DNA of 64,000 nt from Rufibacter hautae (GCF_008271695.1 NZ_VKKY01000003.1:1116001-1180000), one strand, 5' to 3'; counted from the first letter of the stretch, positions 26,401 to 35,387 are shown. Program-made: numbers and translations. The notes: generated by a model not told the origin, from the letters alone.

Positions 26401-26496
26401 AACGTAGCCGCGAACAACCAGAACGTGCTGGGCATTGACCACGCCGTGGTGCCGCAGCCCAGAAGTTTCCAGATAGGTGCCAATGTTACTTTCTAA
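23485..26496 (+). CDS. SusC/RagA-family TonB-linked outer membrane transporter
   Basis: A 1003-residue outer membrane channel. A signal peptide (~1-30, ending AHAAFAQ) is followed by a carboxypeptidase-D-like regulatory domain (~32-110, VTGLVTNTKGTEALAGVSVV), the TonB box region EEIVVVGYGTQ, the plug (with PLYVIDGVF and GANGVVLITTKRG) and a beta-barrel ending in a Phe (IGANVTF). It works with the SusD partner 9 bp downstream to import a nutrient through the outer membrane. The SAM-type riboswitch and Cys-run leaders upstream suggest a sulfur-containing substrate rather than a glycan; this is inference. No sigma/anti-sigma pair or glycan enzymes lie nearby. Confidence 0.93.
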   Translation: MQTNTSSTLKSLVSLGVLLAILLAHAAFAQGQQVTGLVTNTKGTEALAGVSVVLKGTTSGTFTNAEGRYSIPAKAGQTLVFSSIGYTPVEAVVNGSTVNVTLKEDTKSLEEIVVVGYGTQSQKAVSSSVSTVNVEDLRGLPVTSPDQLIQGKAAGVQISSASGAPGGGISVSVRGATSINASNSPLYVIDGVFINNQSLSNLGLGGQTFNPLADLNPADIESIQVLKDANATAIYGSRGANGVVLITTKRGKLNAGSKISFQTYFGWAKAPKLYETVNAQQEAELINEAFLNDGGAFASRPFRPKAEGGRGLPEEQTTYSRIPDVFQTAKTQSYDLSASGGSDKSRYFIGGSYFSQEGIVKPALFERFSGRFNFDHNLSEKLTVGISASGAYSHRNVSRNDNSAQGVINSSLYVQTFLPVFNEDGSYARHSIFDNHLALIENLNMQGHSNRLIGNLYAEYEILPGLSFKSSWSLDYNSYIDKVYNNTQISVGLPAGNGSNTQSSLVTLINEQVLTYNKALGDDHRLNLVLGNTLQSTKYNFLTLSGQKFPSDNFQEIASSSIQTGSTSSSQNGLVSFFGRASYTFRDKYSLDGSLRADGSSKFAAGNKWGYFPSVGAAWIISEEAFAKSLPFDQIKLRANIGLSGNQNGISDFPSQSLWRAGRNYQNNPGISPSQLGNPDLTWETTRQWNVGLDLAFLQNRIKVEANYYSKYTKDLLIQVPVPSKLGYSSVYENLGEVSNKGVELSISSVNIQKDDFQWSTDFNIARNKNRIEKLPTPITAHSRDWVRMEEGNSLFAFWVYDQLYVDPQTGDAVYDDVDKNGTITTADRKILGNGAPDFFGSLNNTVRFKRFDVGALLYFQSGNDIINLNRFFMEHGGTQSGITFFPNQLNRWQKPGDITDVPRLTKRGNNYTLPSSRYLEDGSFLRLRSITLGYNVPTELVNRFKISNLRLYALATNLWTLTNYSGLDPEVNVAANNQNVLGIDHAVVPQPRSFQIGANVTF

Positions 26497-26505
26497 AAAA
26501 CAGCC

Positions 26506-27885
26506 ATGAAAACGATTCTTACTTCCTATAAAACCTTTGTCTTAGCCGCCGCCGTTTTGTTCTCCAGTTGCGATTTGCTGGAGCCGGACCCCGCCACCGA
26601 AGTCTTGTCTTCCACCGCTTTAGTAGATGCCCGCGGCGCCCAGGCTGCCTTGCTGGGTACCTACAGCGAGCTTCAAAGCAACAACTACTATGGCTTGGAT
26701 TACCCGGCTTTGTCGTACCTCTCCTCAGACGAGGCGGAGTCCATCGGGTCCTTTGACTTTTACAGGCAGTTCGACCGCAACGGCATTCAGTCTGAGAACA
26801 GCTCTATCCTGAGCACTTGGCGCCAGATTTACCGCGTGATCAACCTGTCCAACAACCTCATCGCAGATGTGCCGGCCATCCAGGATCCTACCCTAACTGA
26901 TAACCTCCGGAGAAGCATTCTGGCCGAGGCTCATTTTCTGCGCGGTCTCGCGTACTTTGACATCGCCCGCGCCTGGGGCGGTGCCCAAATGGTTCTCACG
27001 CCCACCGAGTCCAAACTGGACGGGCAAGGCATCGGCCGCTCCACCAAAGCCGAAACCTACGCCCAGGTACTTTCTGATTTAAACCAGGCCGAGCAGCTTT
27101 TCACCGAGGTGGAGAAGGGTGCCGTAGGTTCTTCCTATACCACACCCGCCCGTGCCTCCTTGCTGGCCGTCTGGGCCCTGAAAGCCCGTTTCTACCTCTA
27201 CCAGGAAAACTGGACTGAGGCCGAGAACTTCGCCACCAAGGTGATTGATGCGAAGAAAGCCCAGTTGGTGTACCCGTACGAGCAAACCATCCAAGGCCTG
27301 CTCACCCCCGAAAGCATCCTGGAACTGGCCTACACCACCGCCAACGGCAACAGCCACGCCTCTTACTGGCTGCCCAGTTCCAGTGGCGGTCGCCTGGAGT
27401 GGATTCCTGGCCAAGCCATCACCAGCGAGTTGCGCAACCCAGCCGTGGGCGGCGCCCGCAGCATCCTCATCGGGACTTCCGGCACCATTGTCTACGGCAA
27501 AAAGTACTTCCGCAACGGTACCAGCGATGACCCCGCATTCCTGCTGAGAATCTCCGAGCAGTACCTCATCCGCGCCGAAGCCCGCGTAAAGAAAGCAGCC
27601 CTAGACCTGGTAGGCGCCCTATCCGATGTGAACGCCATCCGGGAGAGAGCCCGGGTAGAGAAACTGACCTTACTGGATGCCCCTGGCTTGTTGCTGGCCA
27701 TTGAGCAGGAACGCAAACTGGAGCTCGCCTTTGAAGGTCACCGCTGGTTTGACCTCATCCGTACCGGCCGCGCCCAAGCCGTCCTAGGCATCACCAACCC
27801 CAACAAGTTCCTGTACCCCATCCCCAACGCCGACATCGTCGCAGACCCAGACTTAGGACCGGAAGACCAGAACCCCGGGTATTAA
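26506..27885 (+). CDS. SusD/RagB-family nutrient-binding lipoprotein
   Basis: A 459-residue surface lipoprotein, partner lid of the SusC channel. The lipobox LFSSC places the lipidated Cys at C22. TPR-like helices typical of SusD follow (SYLSSDEAESIG, AEAHFLRGLAYFDIARAWGG), and the C-terminus has IEQERKLELAFEGHRWFDLIRTG and FLYPIPNADI, which are classic SusD features. It is translated 9 bp after susC and ends before a strong terminator, so riboswitch control should cover both genes. The substrate is unknown. Confidence 0.93.
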   Translation: MKTILTSYKTFVLAAAVLFSSCDLLEPDPATEVLSSTALVDARGAQAALLGTYSELQSNNYYGLDYPALSYLSSDEAESIGSFDFYRQFDRNGIQSENSSILSTWRQIYRVINLSNNLIADVPAIQDPTLTDNLRRSILAEAHFLRGLAYFDIARAWGGAQMVLTPTESKLDGQGIGRSTKAETYAQVLSDLNQAEQLFTEVEKGAVGSSYTTPARASLLAVWALKARFYLYQENWTEAENFATKVIDAKKAQLVYPYEQTIQGLLTPESILELAYTTANGNSHASYWLPSSSGGRLEWIPGQAITSELRNPAVGGARSILIGTSGTIVYGKKYFRNGTSDDPAFLLRISEQYLIRAEARVKKAALDLVGALSDVNAIRERARVEKLTLLDAPGLLLAIEQERKLELAFEGHRWFDLIRTGRAQAVLGITNPNKFLYPIPNADIVADPDLGPEDQNPGY

Positions 27886-27910
27886 TTGTCATTCTTTCTA
27901 TGCTTTTGAT

Positions 27911-27947
27911 AAGGAGTACCGCAGGGCGGTACTCCTTTCTTTTTTAC
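27911..27947 (+). terminator. Rho-independent terminator of the SusCD operon
   Basis: A perfect 12-bp stem AAGGAGTACCGC/GCGGTACTCCTT with a three-base loop, followed by a T-rich tail. Confidence 0.85.
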
Positions 27948-28121
27948 CTGCTGTTTTGGGGCTGTTTTTGAGAAAGTAGGATTGAAGCAGGCGGGATTCG
28001 ATAGGATTTCTTAATTAAGGTAGTAGACTTGGAAGAGATTAGGGCTTTGGAGTGATGTGTATTTTATTGATACTTTAGTTGTGAGTAAATTGGGGTTGTA
28101 AATTGATCAAATAAAAGCATA

Positions 28122-28355
28122 ATGATTAGATTAAAAGTTATAGAATGCAGTTTTACTACTGAGCATGAGTGGCTATTTAAGTTTCAGGACGGTGAAGGTG
28201 AATGCCATTATCTAATGGATAGTAGATTTTATGCTGAACACAATCTTAAAGCGCCAATTACAAGACATCACTTGGATTCACTTGACATTGGTCATTCCCT
28301 GCTTTCGGAATCTACTGTAATTGAAGGGTTGAACATTGTAACAACAGTAAAGTGA
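28122..28355 (+). CDS. Small hypothetical protein (77 aa), AT-rich
   Basis: A soluble 77-residue protein with no recognised domain; it begins MIRLKVIECSFTTEHEW and contains a His-rich stretch (TRHHLDSLDIGH). Codon use is clearly more AT-rich than the SusCD and peptidase genes on either side, which may indicate recent acquisition. The 420 bp after it (28356-28776) hold only a terminator hairpin. Confidence 0.5.
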   Translation: MIRLKVIECSFTTEHEWLFKFQDGEGECHYLMDSRFYAEHNLKAPITRHHLDSLDIGHSLLSESTVIEGLNIVTTVK

Positions 28356-28609
28356 AAATTGAATGTGTTTGCTCTTCCAGAGTTCTACCCCGAAGAGCCG
28401 TACAAGCTGTATTTTTGTTGTCTAGCTTTTAACTTCCTCTCAATTAGAGGATAAATGTGGTGGTACGTTTTATTGTCTTTTCCCAAAAAGAGGCTCTAAA
28501 CATCCTAATGCCACTTGGTGATTTACCTACTTTGCCGACATGCTGATTGTCTTTGCTGAAGTTATTGTGGGTTACCCATACTGCCTTTCACAATTAGAAC
28601 AGCACAAAA

Positions 28610-28637
28610 AAAGTGGCTACCAAAGGGTAGCCGCTTT
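28610..28637. terminator. Terminator hairpin
   Basis: Stem AAAGTGGCTACC/GGTAGCCGCTTT with one G-U-type pair and a short loop, preceded by a run of A. This suits transcripts on the minus strand as well as the plus strand. Confidence 0.65.
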
Positions 28638-28776
28638 CAAATAAATAGTCTTGCAAATCATAACCTCCCTCTGTCATCTTGGAAGGATTTTGTGGGCAAG
28701 CTAGAAAGGCCTTTAGCAAATGCTATTGCCGTTTGCCGCCAAGGTGCTTTCAGGATGACAGGGGGAGAAAACACTA

Positions 28777-31380
28777 TTACTCTTCTTCTTCCGCCGCAGG
28801 TATACCTCCAACAGTTTTGATGATGTTGCCGAAGAACAGGGCGTTGAAGAACAGGCGGTTGGTGCCGTACCAACTCCCGCGAAAATTAGGGTTGTCGGCG
28901 AAGAGGACCACGGTGCCCTGGCCTTGGTTTTGCGCTAATAGAGAAGCCGAGTTGGAGATTTTCTTCAGGTTGGCTTTGGACACGTAGCCACTCTGCAGCG
29001 GATTGGCGGTGTACTGGGCTACGGTTTCATACGAGTTTTTGCTGGGGGCCAAGAACACGCTGCTGTTGCGGTACACGCTCAGTTTACGCGAGGTGTAGCC
29101 GAAGGCTAGCGGGTGCGTGATGTCCAGGTCGGTCTCGTAAATAGAACCGCCGACTGATTTGGCACCTTCCAGTTCGCGGGCATTGATGTAAGCCTGGCGC
29201 GTGGTTTTGGTGGCGGTATCAGCGGGAGAGATCAGGCGCGCATTGGCTATTCCTTGTTTGATGGCCCACTCTGAGGCAGATTTGAAGGTAATCAGGGTGC
29301 CGCCCTCGGTAACCCAGCGCTTCAGTTTGTCCACGGTGTTTTTGTCCAGGCTGTTGTAGGAGCCGCTCACCAGCACGATGGTATTGTAGCGGGCCAGGCT
29401 AAGGCGCGGGAAAGAACTCAGTTCGGCTTTGGTAATAGGCATTTTAAACTGGGAATCCAGCAGGAACCAGACTTCCCCGGCCTCGGGACCCTGCACGCCA
29501 GTGCCTACCAACATCAGGGCCTCGGGTTTCCGGATGGTCTGGATGTTGCTGCTGCCCAGGTCAATGCCTTTGGCGCTGAAACCGCTGTTCACTGACGCGA
29601 TGTTGACTTTGCGATCCGCAACTACTTTCTGGACGGCTTTGTACAGCGAGTCAGACGAGATTTTCTGGGAAGCAACCGGAATTGTGATGGCGCCGGGTAG
29701 GTAGTCTTTGGCGCCCGCTGTGGTATTGGCCGTGAAAGGTTTCAGGGCGGTTTGGGCGGTTACCCCCAGTGATTGCAGTTGATACAAGGCCCCGGCGGTG
29801 TTGTAATCGGTCCAGTCCAGTAGGTAGGCGTAGTTGCTTTTAGAAGGCGCATTAGCGGCAAGGGTGGGCAGAGCCGTTACTTTGTTCCCGCGGTTCACGG
29901 GTTTAGTAGCGCCCACGTGCGGCAGGCCATACGCCAGGGCGAGGGTCCAGGTGGAGGCATCGTAGAAGACGCTGTCGGGCAGATTGGTGTTCTTCGCGAA
30001 GATAGATTCCACCAGGCGGTACTGCGGTTGCTCGGTTGGCACGACAAAGGATTTTCCTTTCTCAAAAGGGGTGCCATTGATGGTCTGGTTGCCGGGTAAT
30101 TCATACACCTCAATTTTGTGGGCCAGCAGCAACTCGGTGAAATTGCGCAGGCGGGTGGCATCGTGCTTCTCGCCGTACACGTAGGCTTTCACCGGATTCT
30201 TGCGACCATCGGCGAGGCCGGATTTGTAGAACTCGCGCTGGTGTTTCAGGAAGGTCTCGCGGTTCTCCATTGCGCCTTTCACCGTAGCTAAGCCGGTGCT
30301 CAGGTGGTTCCTGATCCCAAAGGCAAAGGTCAACACGCCGGTAGAATTCTCCTGGCGGTTTCCTCGGGAGCTGGCTTGTTCGGTGGTGATGCCCACCCCG
30401 CCCTGGAAATCAGGATAAGTGGAGCCGTAGCCAGGGTAGATGTTGTCATACTGCTCCTTGGTGAAATACAGCGACCCGATCTCGTCCAGCGCGGCCGCGT
30501 GGTACTTGGCGATGATCACGTTCAGGTTATCATAGGTGCTGCGGGGCACCAGGTAGTTCTCAGAGCCGTAGGGCTTGCTGGGCTCAAAATAATAGGTGGA
30601 ATTGGTGCCCATCTCGTGGAAGTCAATGACCACGTTGGGCAGCCACTCATGGTAGAATTTTAGGCGGTTTTTGCTTTCCACGTGTGCAATGGGCAGCCAA
30701 TCGCGGTTCAGGTCAAACCAGTAGTGATTGCCGCGGCCTCCGGGCCATACCTCGTTGTGTTCCCAATCGGCGGGGTCAGCCACGGAAGGGTCGCTCTGGT
30801 GCACGTTGATCCAGTTCGCATGCCGGTCGCGGCCATCGGGGTTGTGGGCGGGGTCCAGCAGAATTACGGCTTCTTTTAACGCACGCTGGGTTTCAGGGTC
30901 CTGGTTGGCGGTGTAGTAATAGGCTGTGAGCAGAGAGGCTTCCAGGCTGGAGGCCTCGTTGCCGTGCACGCTGTAGCCCAGGTTCACGAACACCGGCGCG
31001 TTAGTCAGGTTGGGCAGCGGCTTGGTAACATCGGCGAGTTGAAGGTGCTCTTTCCGGATATCTTCCAACTTCGCGTGGTTCTCGGGCGAGGTGATGATGG
31101 CCACCACCTGCGGCCGCAGTTCATAAGTAAACCCGATGGTCTGCACTTTCACTTTGTCCGATAACCGGTCCAGCTCTTTTAGATAAGCCACCGATTGCTC
31201 GTAGCGGCTGTGGCGCTCGCCGATGCCGTAGCCCAGGAACTGCTCGGGTGTGGGAATAGCGGCGTCAAAATTCTTCGTCTTAGGGAAATAGTAGCTGCTT
31301 TGCGCCAGGGCCGGAACAAGGGTCAGAACCCAGGCAGTCAGGACCAGAAGCGCCCTGTAAGTATGTAACGATGATCTCAT
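28777..31380 (-). CDS. M14-family zinc carboxypeptidase, secreted
   Basis: An 867-residue exported metallopeptidase. A signal peptide (~1-27, ending VPALAQ) precedes the M14 catalytic domain: zinc ligands H139 and E142 (VHGNE) and H255 (DFHEMG), the Arg/Asn region NPDGRDRH and FDLNRDW, and the general base E334 in TTEQASS. The C-terminal ~300 residues resemble the glutamine-amidotransferase-like domain often fused to these large Bacteroidota M14 enzymes. It removes C-terminal residues from peptides in the periplasm or outside. It is convergent with the SusCD unit, so a shared nutrient role is possible but unproven. Confidence 0.9.
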   Translation of the reverse strand: MRSSLHTYRALLVLTAWVLTLVPALAQSSYYFPKTKNFDAAIPTPEQFLGYGIGERHSRYEQSVAYLKELDRLSDKVKVQTIGFTYELRPQVVAIITSPENHAKLEDIRKEHLQLADVTKPLPNLTNAPVFVNLGYSVHGNEASSLEASLLTAYYYTANQDPETQRALKEAVILLDPAHNPDGRDRHANWINVHQSDPSVADPADWEHNEVWPGGRGNHYWFDLNRDWLPIAHVESKNRLKFYHEWLPNVVIDFHEMGTNSTYYFEPSKPYGSENYLVPRSTYDNLNVIIAKYHAAALDEIGSLYFTKEQYDNIYPGYGSTYPDFQGGVGITTEQASSRGNRQENSTGVLTFAFGIRNHLSTGLATVKGAMENRETFLKHQREFYKSGLADGRKNPVKAYVYGEKHDATRLRNFTELLLAHKIEVYELPGNQTINGTPFEKGKSFVVPTEQPQYRLVESIFAKNTNLPDSVFYDASTWTLALAYGLPHVGATKPVNRGNKVTALPTLAANAPSKSNYAYLLDWTDYNTAGALYQLQSLGVTAQTALKPFTANTTAGAKDYLPGAITIPVASQKISSDSLYKAVQKVVADRKVNIASVNSGFSAKGIDLGSSNIQTIRKPEALMLVGTGVQGPEAGEVWFLLDSQFKMPITKAELSSFPRLSLARYNTIVLVSGSYNSLDKNTVDKLKRWVTEGGTLITFKSASEWAIKQGIANARLISPADTATKTTRQAYINARELEGAKSVGGSIYETDLDITHPLAFGYTSRKLSVYRNSSVFLAPSKNSYETVAQYTANPLQSGYVSKANLKKISNSASLLAQNQGQGTVVLFADNPNFRGSWYGTNRLFFNALFFGNIIKTVGGIPAAEEEE

Positions 31381-32322
31381 GGTGTTTTAAAGGTGAATAT
31401 TAAAAAATGGGTTAAAAGCGGAAGGACGAAAAAAGACATTTCCCCAACAGCAAAGAGAGAGGAAGCGATAGAGCGCCGCCAGGGTAGAGGAGAGGCATGC
31501 GTGCAAAGAAATACCCCAGGCAATCGCCGGTTTCTTTGCCCTTGCCTGCGCAAGTGCCGTGTACATAAGGTGTGAAACTGAAAAAGGAACTTAGAAAAAG
31601 AAGGAGCGCTGCCTCAGCGCAGAAGGATAGAACCCCGGGAGCCCGGAAAATCTAAATAAGCTAACAGCAACAACAAAAGTGCATACAGGCAGCGGAGTAG
31701 CCTGAAGCAGTAGGTAATGAAAGAAGATTGGTGTTGGAAAGGGTACTGTGGTTGCTGCTACTCATGGTCTGAAAACTTATATTTCCCATTTGGCTGGGCA
31801 GGAGTTAGCACCTTTTTAACTCAGTTAACGGTTGCTAGAGGTTCTCAGAGCCTGCTCTCTCCCCTCTTCGGTATAATTTCAGAGGCTAAGGTAGAAAGCG
31901 GGTGGGTATATAGCAAAAGATTTATACATTATTTACTGCAGGAATACAGACCAGGCGAAACCTGAAGCTACAACCCTTGAAGGACATTGACTGCAAAAGC
32001 ATTTTGTAGCTATTTTTCCAAAAACAGCCTTGAATCAGCAAGAAGTTATAAAGATGACTCGATGGGGAGGAGCGGAGAGGACTTATCAGAATTTTAAGGA
32101 GGTTAGAAAATGCAGGCTGCTAGGTAGATGCAATTCATAGCCCATTTGAAGTTTCAAAGCGAGTTTTGGGCTAAGTGCCAGGCCTGGAAAATTCCAGATA
32201 GGTGTTCTGCAGAGTGGGTATCTGCTTTCTTCTTTAAGCCGTACTAAAGGAGTACTTTTGGCCCGAAAAGCTGGGCGACAAAGGTTCTGTGCCTTTTTAA
32301 ACCTTAAAACTTCCTGGAACAC
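31381..32322. other. Intergenic, no gene recognised
   Basis: About 940 bp without a supported gene. A frame at 31717-31965 is rich in Trp and Cys and has no family. A degenerate palindromic repeat (ctatttttccaaaaacagcc) lies near 32008-32030. Confidence 0.45.
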
Positions 32323-34140
32323 GTGCTGACTCCGAAGAAAGGCTCATCAGAAGAGCCAACCAGATTGTTTGATTGCCTGGCTTACCAATTGAAAAACATG
32401 CCCTTGGAAGACATGTTCAGCGCCAAAGAGAACGGTGCCTGGCGCAAGTACTCCACCCAGGAAGTAGTTGATACTGTGAACCAGTTAAGCGTGGGTTTAT
32501 TGGCGCAAGGGATCTCTTCCGGAGACGGCACCGCTGAAAACCGGGAAAAGATTGCCATTATCAGCGCCAACCGGCCCGAGTGGATGATGGTGGATCTGGC
32601 CATCCAGCAGATCGGGGCCATCTCCGTGCCCATTTACCCCACCATCAACAATGAGGAACTGAAGTTTGTGCTGCAGGATGCCGCCGTGAAAATGGTGTTT
32701 GTAGGGGAGAAAAACCTTTGCCGGAAAGTGGAGAGCGTAAAGGCAGACTTGCCGGATTTGCAGAAAATCTACACGTTCAGCCCGGTGCCAGAAGCCCTTC
32801 ACTGGAAAGAACTGCTCTTTGAGGTTTCCCCAAACCTGGAGCGACAACTGGCCCAGAGCAAAGAAAGCATCCGGCCAGAGGATTTGGCTACTATTCTCTA
32901 TACCTCTGGGACCACCGGCACACCCAAAGGCGTCATGCTCTCGCACCGAAACATCCTGAGCAACATGTTCAACAGTACCGAGGTGATAGATGAGGTGGGC
33001 GTCCGGGGGAAAAGAGCCATCAGCTTCCTGCCCCTGAACCACGCCTTTGAGCGCATGGCCACCTACTGCTTTATCTACGCCAGCGTTTCTGTGTACTACG
33101 CTGAGAGCATGGACTCCATTGCCGAGAACCTGCGCGAGGTAAAACCCACCATTTTCACCACCGTGCCACGCCTTTTGGAAAAAGTGTACGAGACCATCGT
33201 GCGGAAAGGAAGCGAACTCACCGGGGTGAAAAAATCCTTGTTTAACTGGGCCCTTCGGTTGGCCGAGCGGTATGAGATCAATACACCACTCCCCCTCACC
33301 TACAGAATGCAACTGGCCCTGGCGAACAAGCTGGTGTTCAGTAAATGGCGCGAGGCCATGGGCGGCGAGGTGAAATCCATCATCACCGGGGCGGCGGCTT
33401 GCCAGGTGCGGTTGCTCAAAGTCTTTACCGCCGCCGAGATTGTGATCCAGGAAGGCTATGGTCTTACCGAGGCATCGCCCATCATCAGCGGAAACCGGTA
33501 TCCCGAGGAGAACCGTATGTTTGGCACTGTGGGTCCGCTGCTGCGGGATGTGGAGGTGAAGATTGCCGAGGACGGTGAAATCCTCTGCAAAGGTCCTAAC
33601 ATCATGATGGGTTACTACAAGCGCCCCGACCTCACCGCCGAGGTGCTGCAAAACGGTTGGCTCCACACCGGCGACATAGGAACCCTGGTGAGCGGCAAGT
33701 TTCTCAAGATCACCGACCGCAAGAAAGAGCTTTTCAAGACCAGCGGAGGTAAGTACGTAGCGCCCCAACCCATTGAGAACAAAATGGTAGAAAGCCCCTG
33801 GATTGAGCAGATCATGGTGGTAGGGGAGTCGCAGAAGTTTGTGGGTGCTCTGATTGTGCCCGCTTTCCAGGCCTTACAGGAGTGGTACGCGGGCCAGGGT
33901 CTGCCGTATCCCGGAAACCTGGCCGCCGTTGCTGATAAGCGGGTGCGCGCCCTCATCTCAGAAGCCATTAAGACGTACAACCACTACTTTAACCCGGTGG
34001 AACAGCTCAAAAAGTTTGCCCTTCTGCCCCAGGAATGGACCGTTGCCGGCGGTGAACTCACGCCCACTCTCAAACTGAAACGTAAGGTCCTTTTTGAGAA
34101 ATACCAGAACTTCATCCAGGAAATCTACACCCAAGCATAA
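32323..34140 (+). CDS. Long-chain fatty acid-CoA ligase (AMP-forming synthetase)
   Basis: A 605-residue member of the ANL adenylating superfamily. It activates a fatty acid with ATP and transfers it to coenzyme A, feeding beta-oxidation or phospholipid synthesis. Motifs are the phosphate loop YTSGTTGTPKGVMLSHRN, YGLTEASP, GDIGTLVSGKFLKITDRKKE and the C-terminal lysine region FKTSGGKYVAP. A GTG start at 32323 is preferred because the family N-terminus TRLFDCLAYQL lies before the first ATG. It is likely cytoplasmic or peripheral at the inner membrane. It has its own terminator and no operon partner. Confidence 0.92.
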   Translation: MLTPKKGSSEEPTRLFDCLAYQLKNMPLEDMFSAKENGAWRKYSTQEVVDTVNQLSVGLLAQGISSGDGTAENREKIAIISANRPEWMMVDLAIQQIGAISVPIYPTINNEELKFVLQDAAVKMVFVGEKNLCRKVESVKADLPDLQKIYTFSPVPEALHWKELLFEVSPNLERQLAQSKESIRPEDLATILYTSGTTGTPKGVMLSHRNILSNMFNSTEVIDEVGVRGKRAISFLPLNHAFERMATYCFIYASVSVYYAESMDSIAENLREVKPTIFTTVPRLLEKVYETIVRKGSELTGVKKSLFNWALRLAERYEINTPLPLTYRMQLALANKLVFSKWREAMGGEVKSIITGAAACQVRLLKVFTAAEIVIQEGYGLTEASPIISGNRYPEENRMFGTVGPLLRDVEVKIAEDGEILCKGPNIMMGYYKRPDLTAEVLQNGWLHTGDIGTLVSGKFLKITDRKKELFKTSGGKYVAPQPIENKMVESPWIEQIMVVGESQKFVGALIVPAFQALQEWYAGQGLPYPGNLAAVADKRVRALISEAIKTYNHYFNPVEQLKKFALLPQEWTVAGGELTPTLKLKRKVLFEKYQNFIQEIYTQA

Positions 34141-34142
34141 AA

Positions 34143-34180
34143 GTAAAAGCGGCTTCTACCAAAATAGGAGCCGCTTTTAC
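34143..34180 (+). terminator. Rho-independent terminator
   Basis: Perfect 12-bp stem GTAAAAGCGGCT/AGCCGCTTTTAC directly after the ligase stop, followed by TTTA. Confidence 0.8.
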
Positions 34181-34212
34181 TTTATATGGTGACAAGCTTT
34201 GCACGCATTTCG

Positions 34213-34435
34213 TCCCCCTTAGAAGGGAGAGTAGGGGAATGGTTTTTTATATCTCTCTGGTTCAAGTTTCTAACTTGGACCCATACTGGGCTGAAGTTTT
34301 CAACTTCAGTGAGGCGAGAGCCTCAAATTGAGCCGTTGGCAGGATTCGTTAGGGCAACCACAAGGGATTGCCCCTACTTATTGGAATGCGTGTGATCAGC
34401 ACGAGTAATCATCCCCCTACCCCCTTCAAAGGGGA
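34213..34435. repeat. Composite repeat cassette with inverted G-rich ends
   Basis: A CCCCCTT..AAGGG-type repeat at 34213-34241 and its inverted partner at 34410-34435 bracket ~170 bp. Inside are the three-hairpin element (34257-34327, also at 2561-2630) and a module AGGGCAACCACAAGGGATTG (34351-34370) that recurs inverted near 53826. CACGCATT at the left and GAATGCGTG (34384-34392) inside the right part form further inverted ends. No reading frame of note is present. Confidence 0.75.
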
Positions 34436-34476
34436 ACATTTTGAAAACTGAAGCTTTATTTTTAATAAGATGATCC

Positions 34477-34509
34477 GACTGTTTTAACCACGTTTTTCCA
34501 AAAACAGTC
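34477..34509. repeat. Palindrome, GGCCTGTTTT-like family
   Basis: Arms GACTGTTTT (34477-34485) and AAAACAGTC (34501-34509) pair exactly. It is 102 bp past the stop of the minus-strand repressor and can act as its terminator. Confidence 0.55.
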
Positions 34510-34610
34510 CTAAATCATGGGTTAACTATTCCATTACCAAACATCCTTGCCTAATCCTTAACCTATTCAGACAATCTCTCATCCGCTCAATCTCTCACTC
34601 ATTTATTCAC

Positions 34611-35387
34611 TCACTCACCTGTCAGCTTCCGAACCAAAGACTCTAAACGGGTAAGCCTTTCTTCCAAAGATGAGGGTGATTTGAGGTAAGTGCTGTATAC
34701 GCCTTCTACGTGCCAAAGCTCGGTTACTTCCGCTACAGGGAGGGAGAGATGGTCATAGTCGGGATTATCGGCTTTAAGCAGGAGGGCGCTACTCTCGGTG
34801 AGGCCCTGGAAGCGGCGGGTAACCAATTTGTTCTGGGTCAGGACCACGTAGACCTCGTTGGGCTTGAGTTGGGAAGCGTCTACGGCTACTGCCGAGCAGT
34901 AAAGGATATCACCGTGGCGCAGGCCGTGCTGCTGGTACTGCATCTCAGAGCCGGTATGCTCAAAGGCGCGGTGTAACACCTGTGCTTCGCCGGGCAAAAT
35001 GAGGGACGGAAGCCCGTCTATAAACTGCTTTTCCTGCCGATGGGTGAAATAGGCCGTTTGCTCTACCGCCATAACCAAAGCGGTGCGGTAAACCGGAGCC
35101 TCCGTAGCGTCTGCTACTTTTATGAGCAGGTGATCTGGGTGAAGGTCCCGCTTGAAGATATCAAACCCATATAAATCATTGACAGTAAGTTCTTTGGTAA
35201 TCAGAAGGTCCAAACTGACTCCAAAGTGCCTGGCAATCTGTACCAGCGTGTCAATCTTGGGTTCAGACCTGCCTTCTTCATACGCGCCTACGCTAGGGCG
35301 CGCCAAATCAAAGAGTTGCGCAAAGGCGGCTTGGCTCAAATTCTTGACCGTCCTGATTTTCTTAATGTTCTTCCCGATGCACGACAT
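34611..35387 (-). CDS. XRE-family regulator with S24/LexA-like C-terminal domain
   Basis: A 258-residue repressor-like protein. Residues ~5-62 are an XRE helix-turn-helix (IKKIRTVKNLSQAAFAQLF, then ARPSVGAYEEGRSEPKIDTL). The C-terminal half has the S24/LexA fold with TGSEM at the catalytic Ser position and HGDILYC. At the place of the catalytic Lys the sequence is LVTRRF, with Thr instead of Lys, so self-cleavage is probably lost. Two near-identical GCTACAATT sites lie 25 and 106 bp upstream and may be its operators. It is divergent from the PspA/flotillin set and could control it. The start at 35387 fits the family. Confidence 0.82.
   Translation of the reverse strand: MSCIGKNIKKIRTVKNLSQAAFAQLFDLARPSVGAYEEGRSEPKIDTLVQIARHFGVSLDLLITKELTVNDLYGFDIFKRDLHPDHLLIKVADATEAPVYRTALVMAVEQTAYFTHRQEKQFIDGLPSLILPGEAQVLHRAFEHTGSEMQYQQHGLRHGDILYCSAVAVDASQLKPNEVYVVLTQNKLVTRRFQGLTESSALLLKADNPDYDHLSLPVAEVTELWHVEGVYSTYLKSPSSLEERLTRLESLVRKLTGE

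Noticed and set aside
31717-31965. ATG frame of 82 codons in the 940-bp gap
   Set aside because: Trp/Cys-rich start with no recognisable family, ribosome-binding site or neighbour logic; too weak to call.
32497-33768. Antisense frame of 423 codons opposite the acyl-CoA ligase
   Set aside because: A shadow of a well-supported gene with every ligase motif intact on the plus strand.
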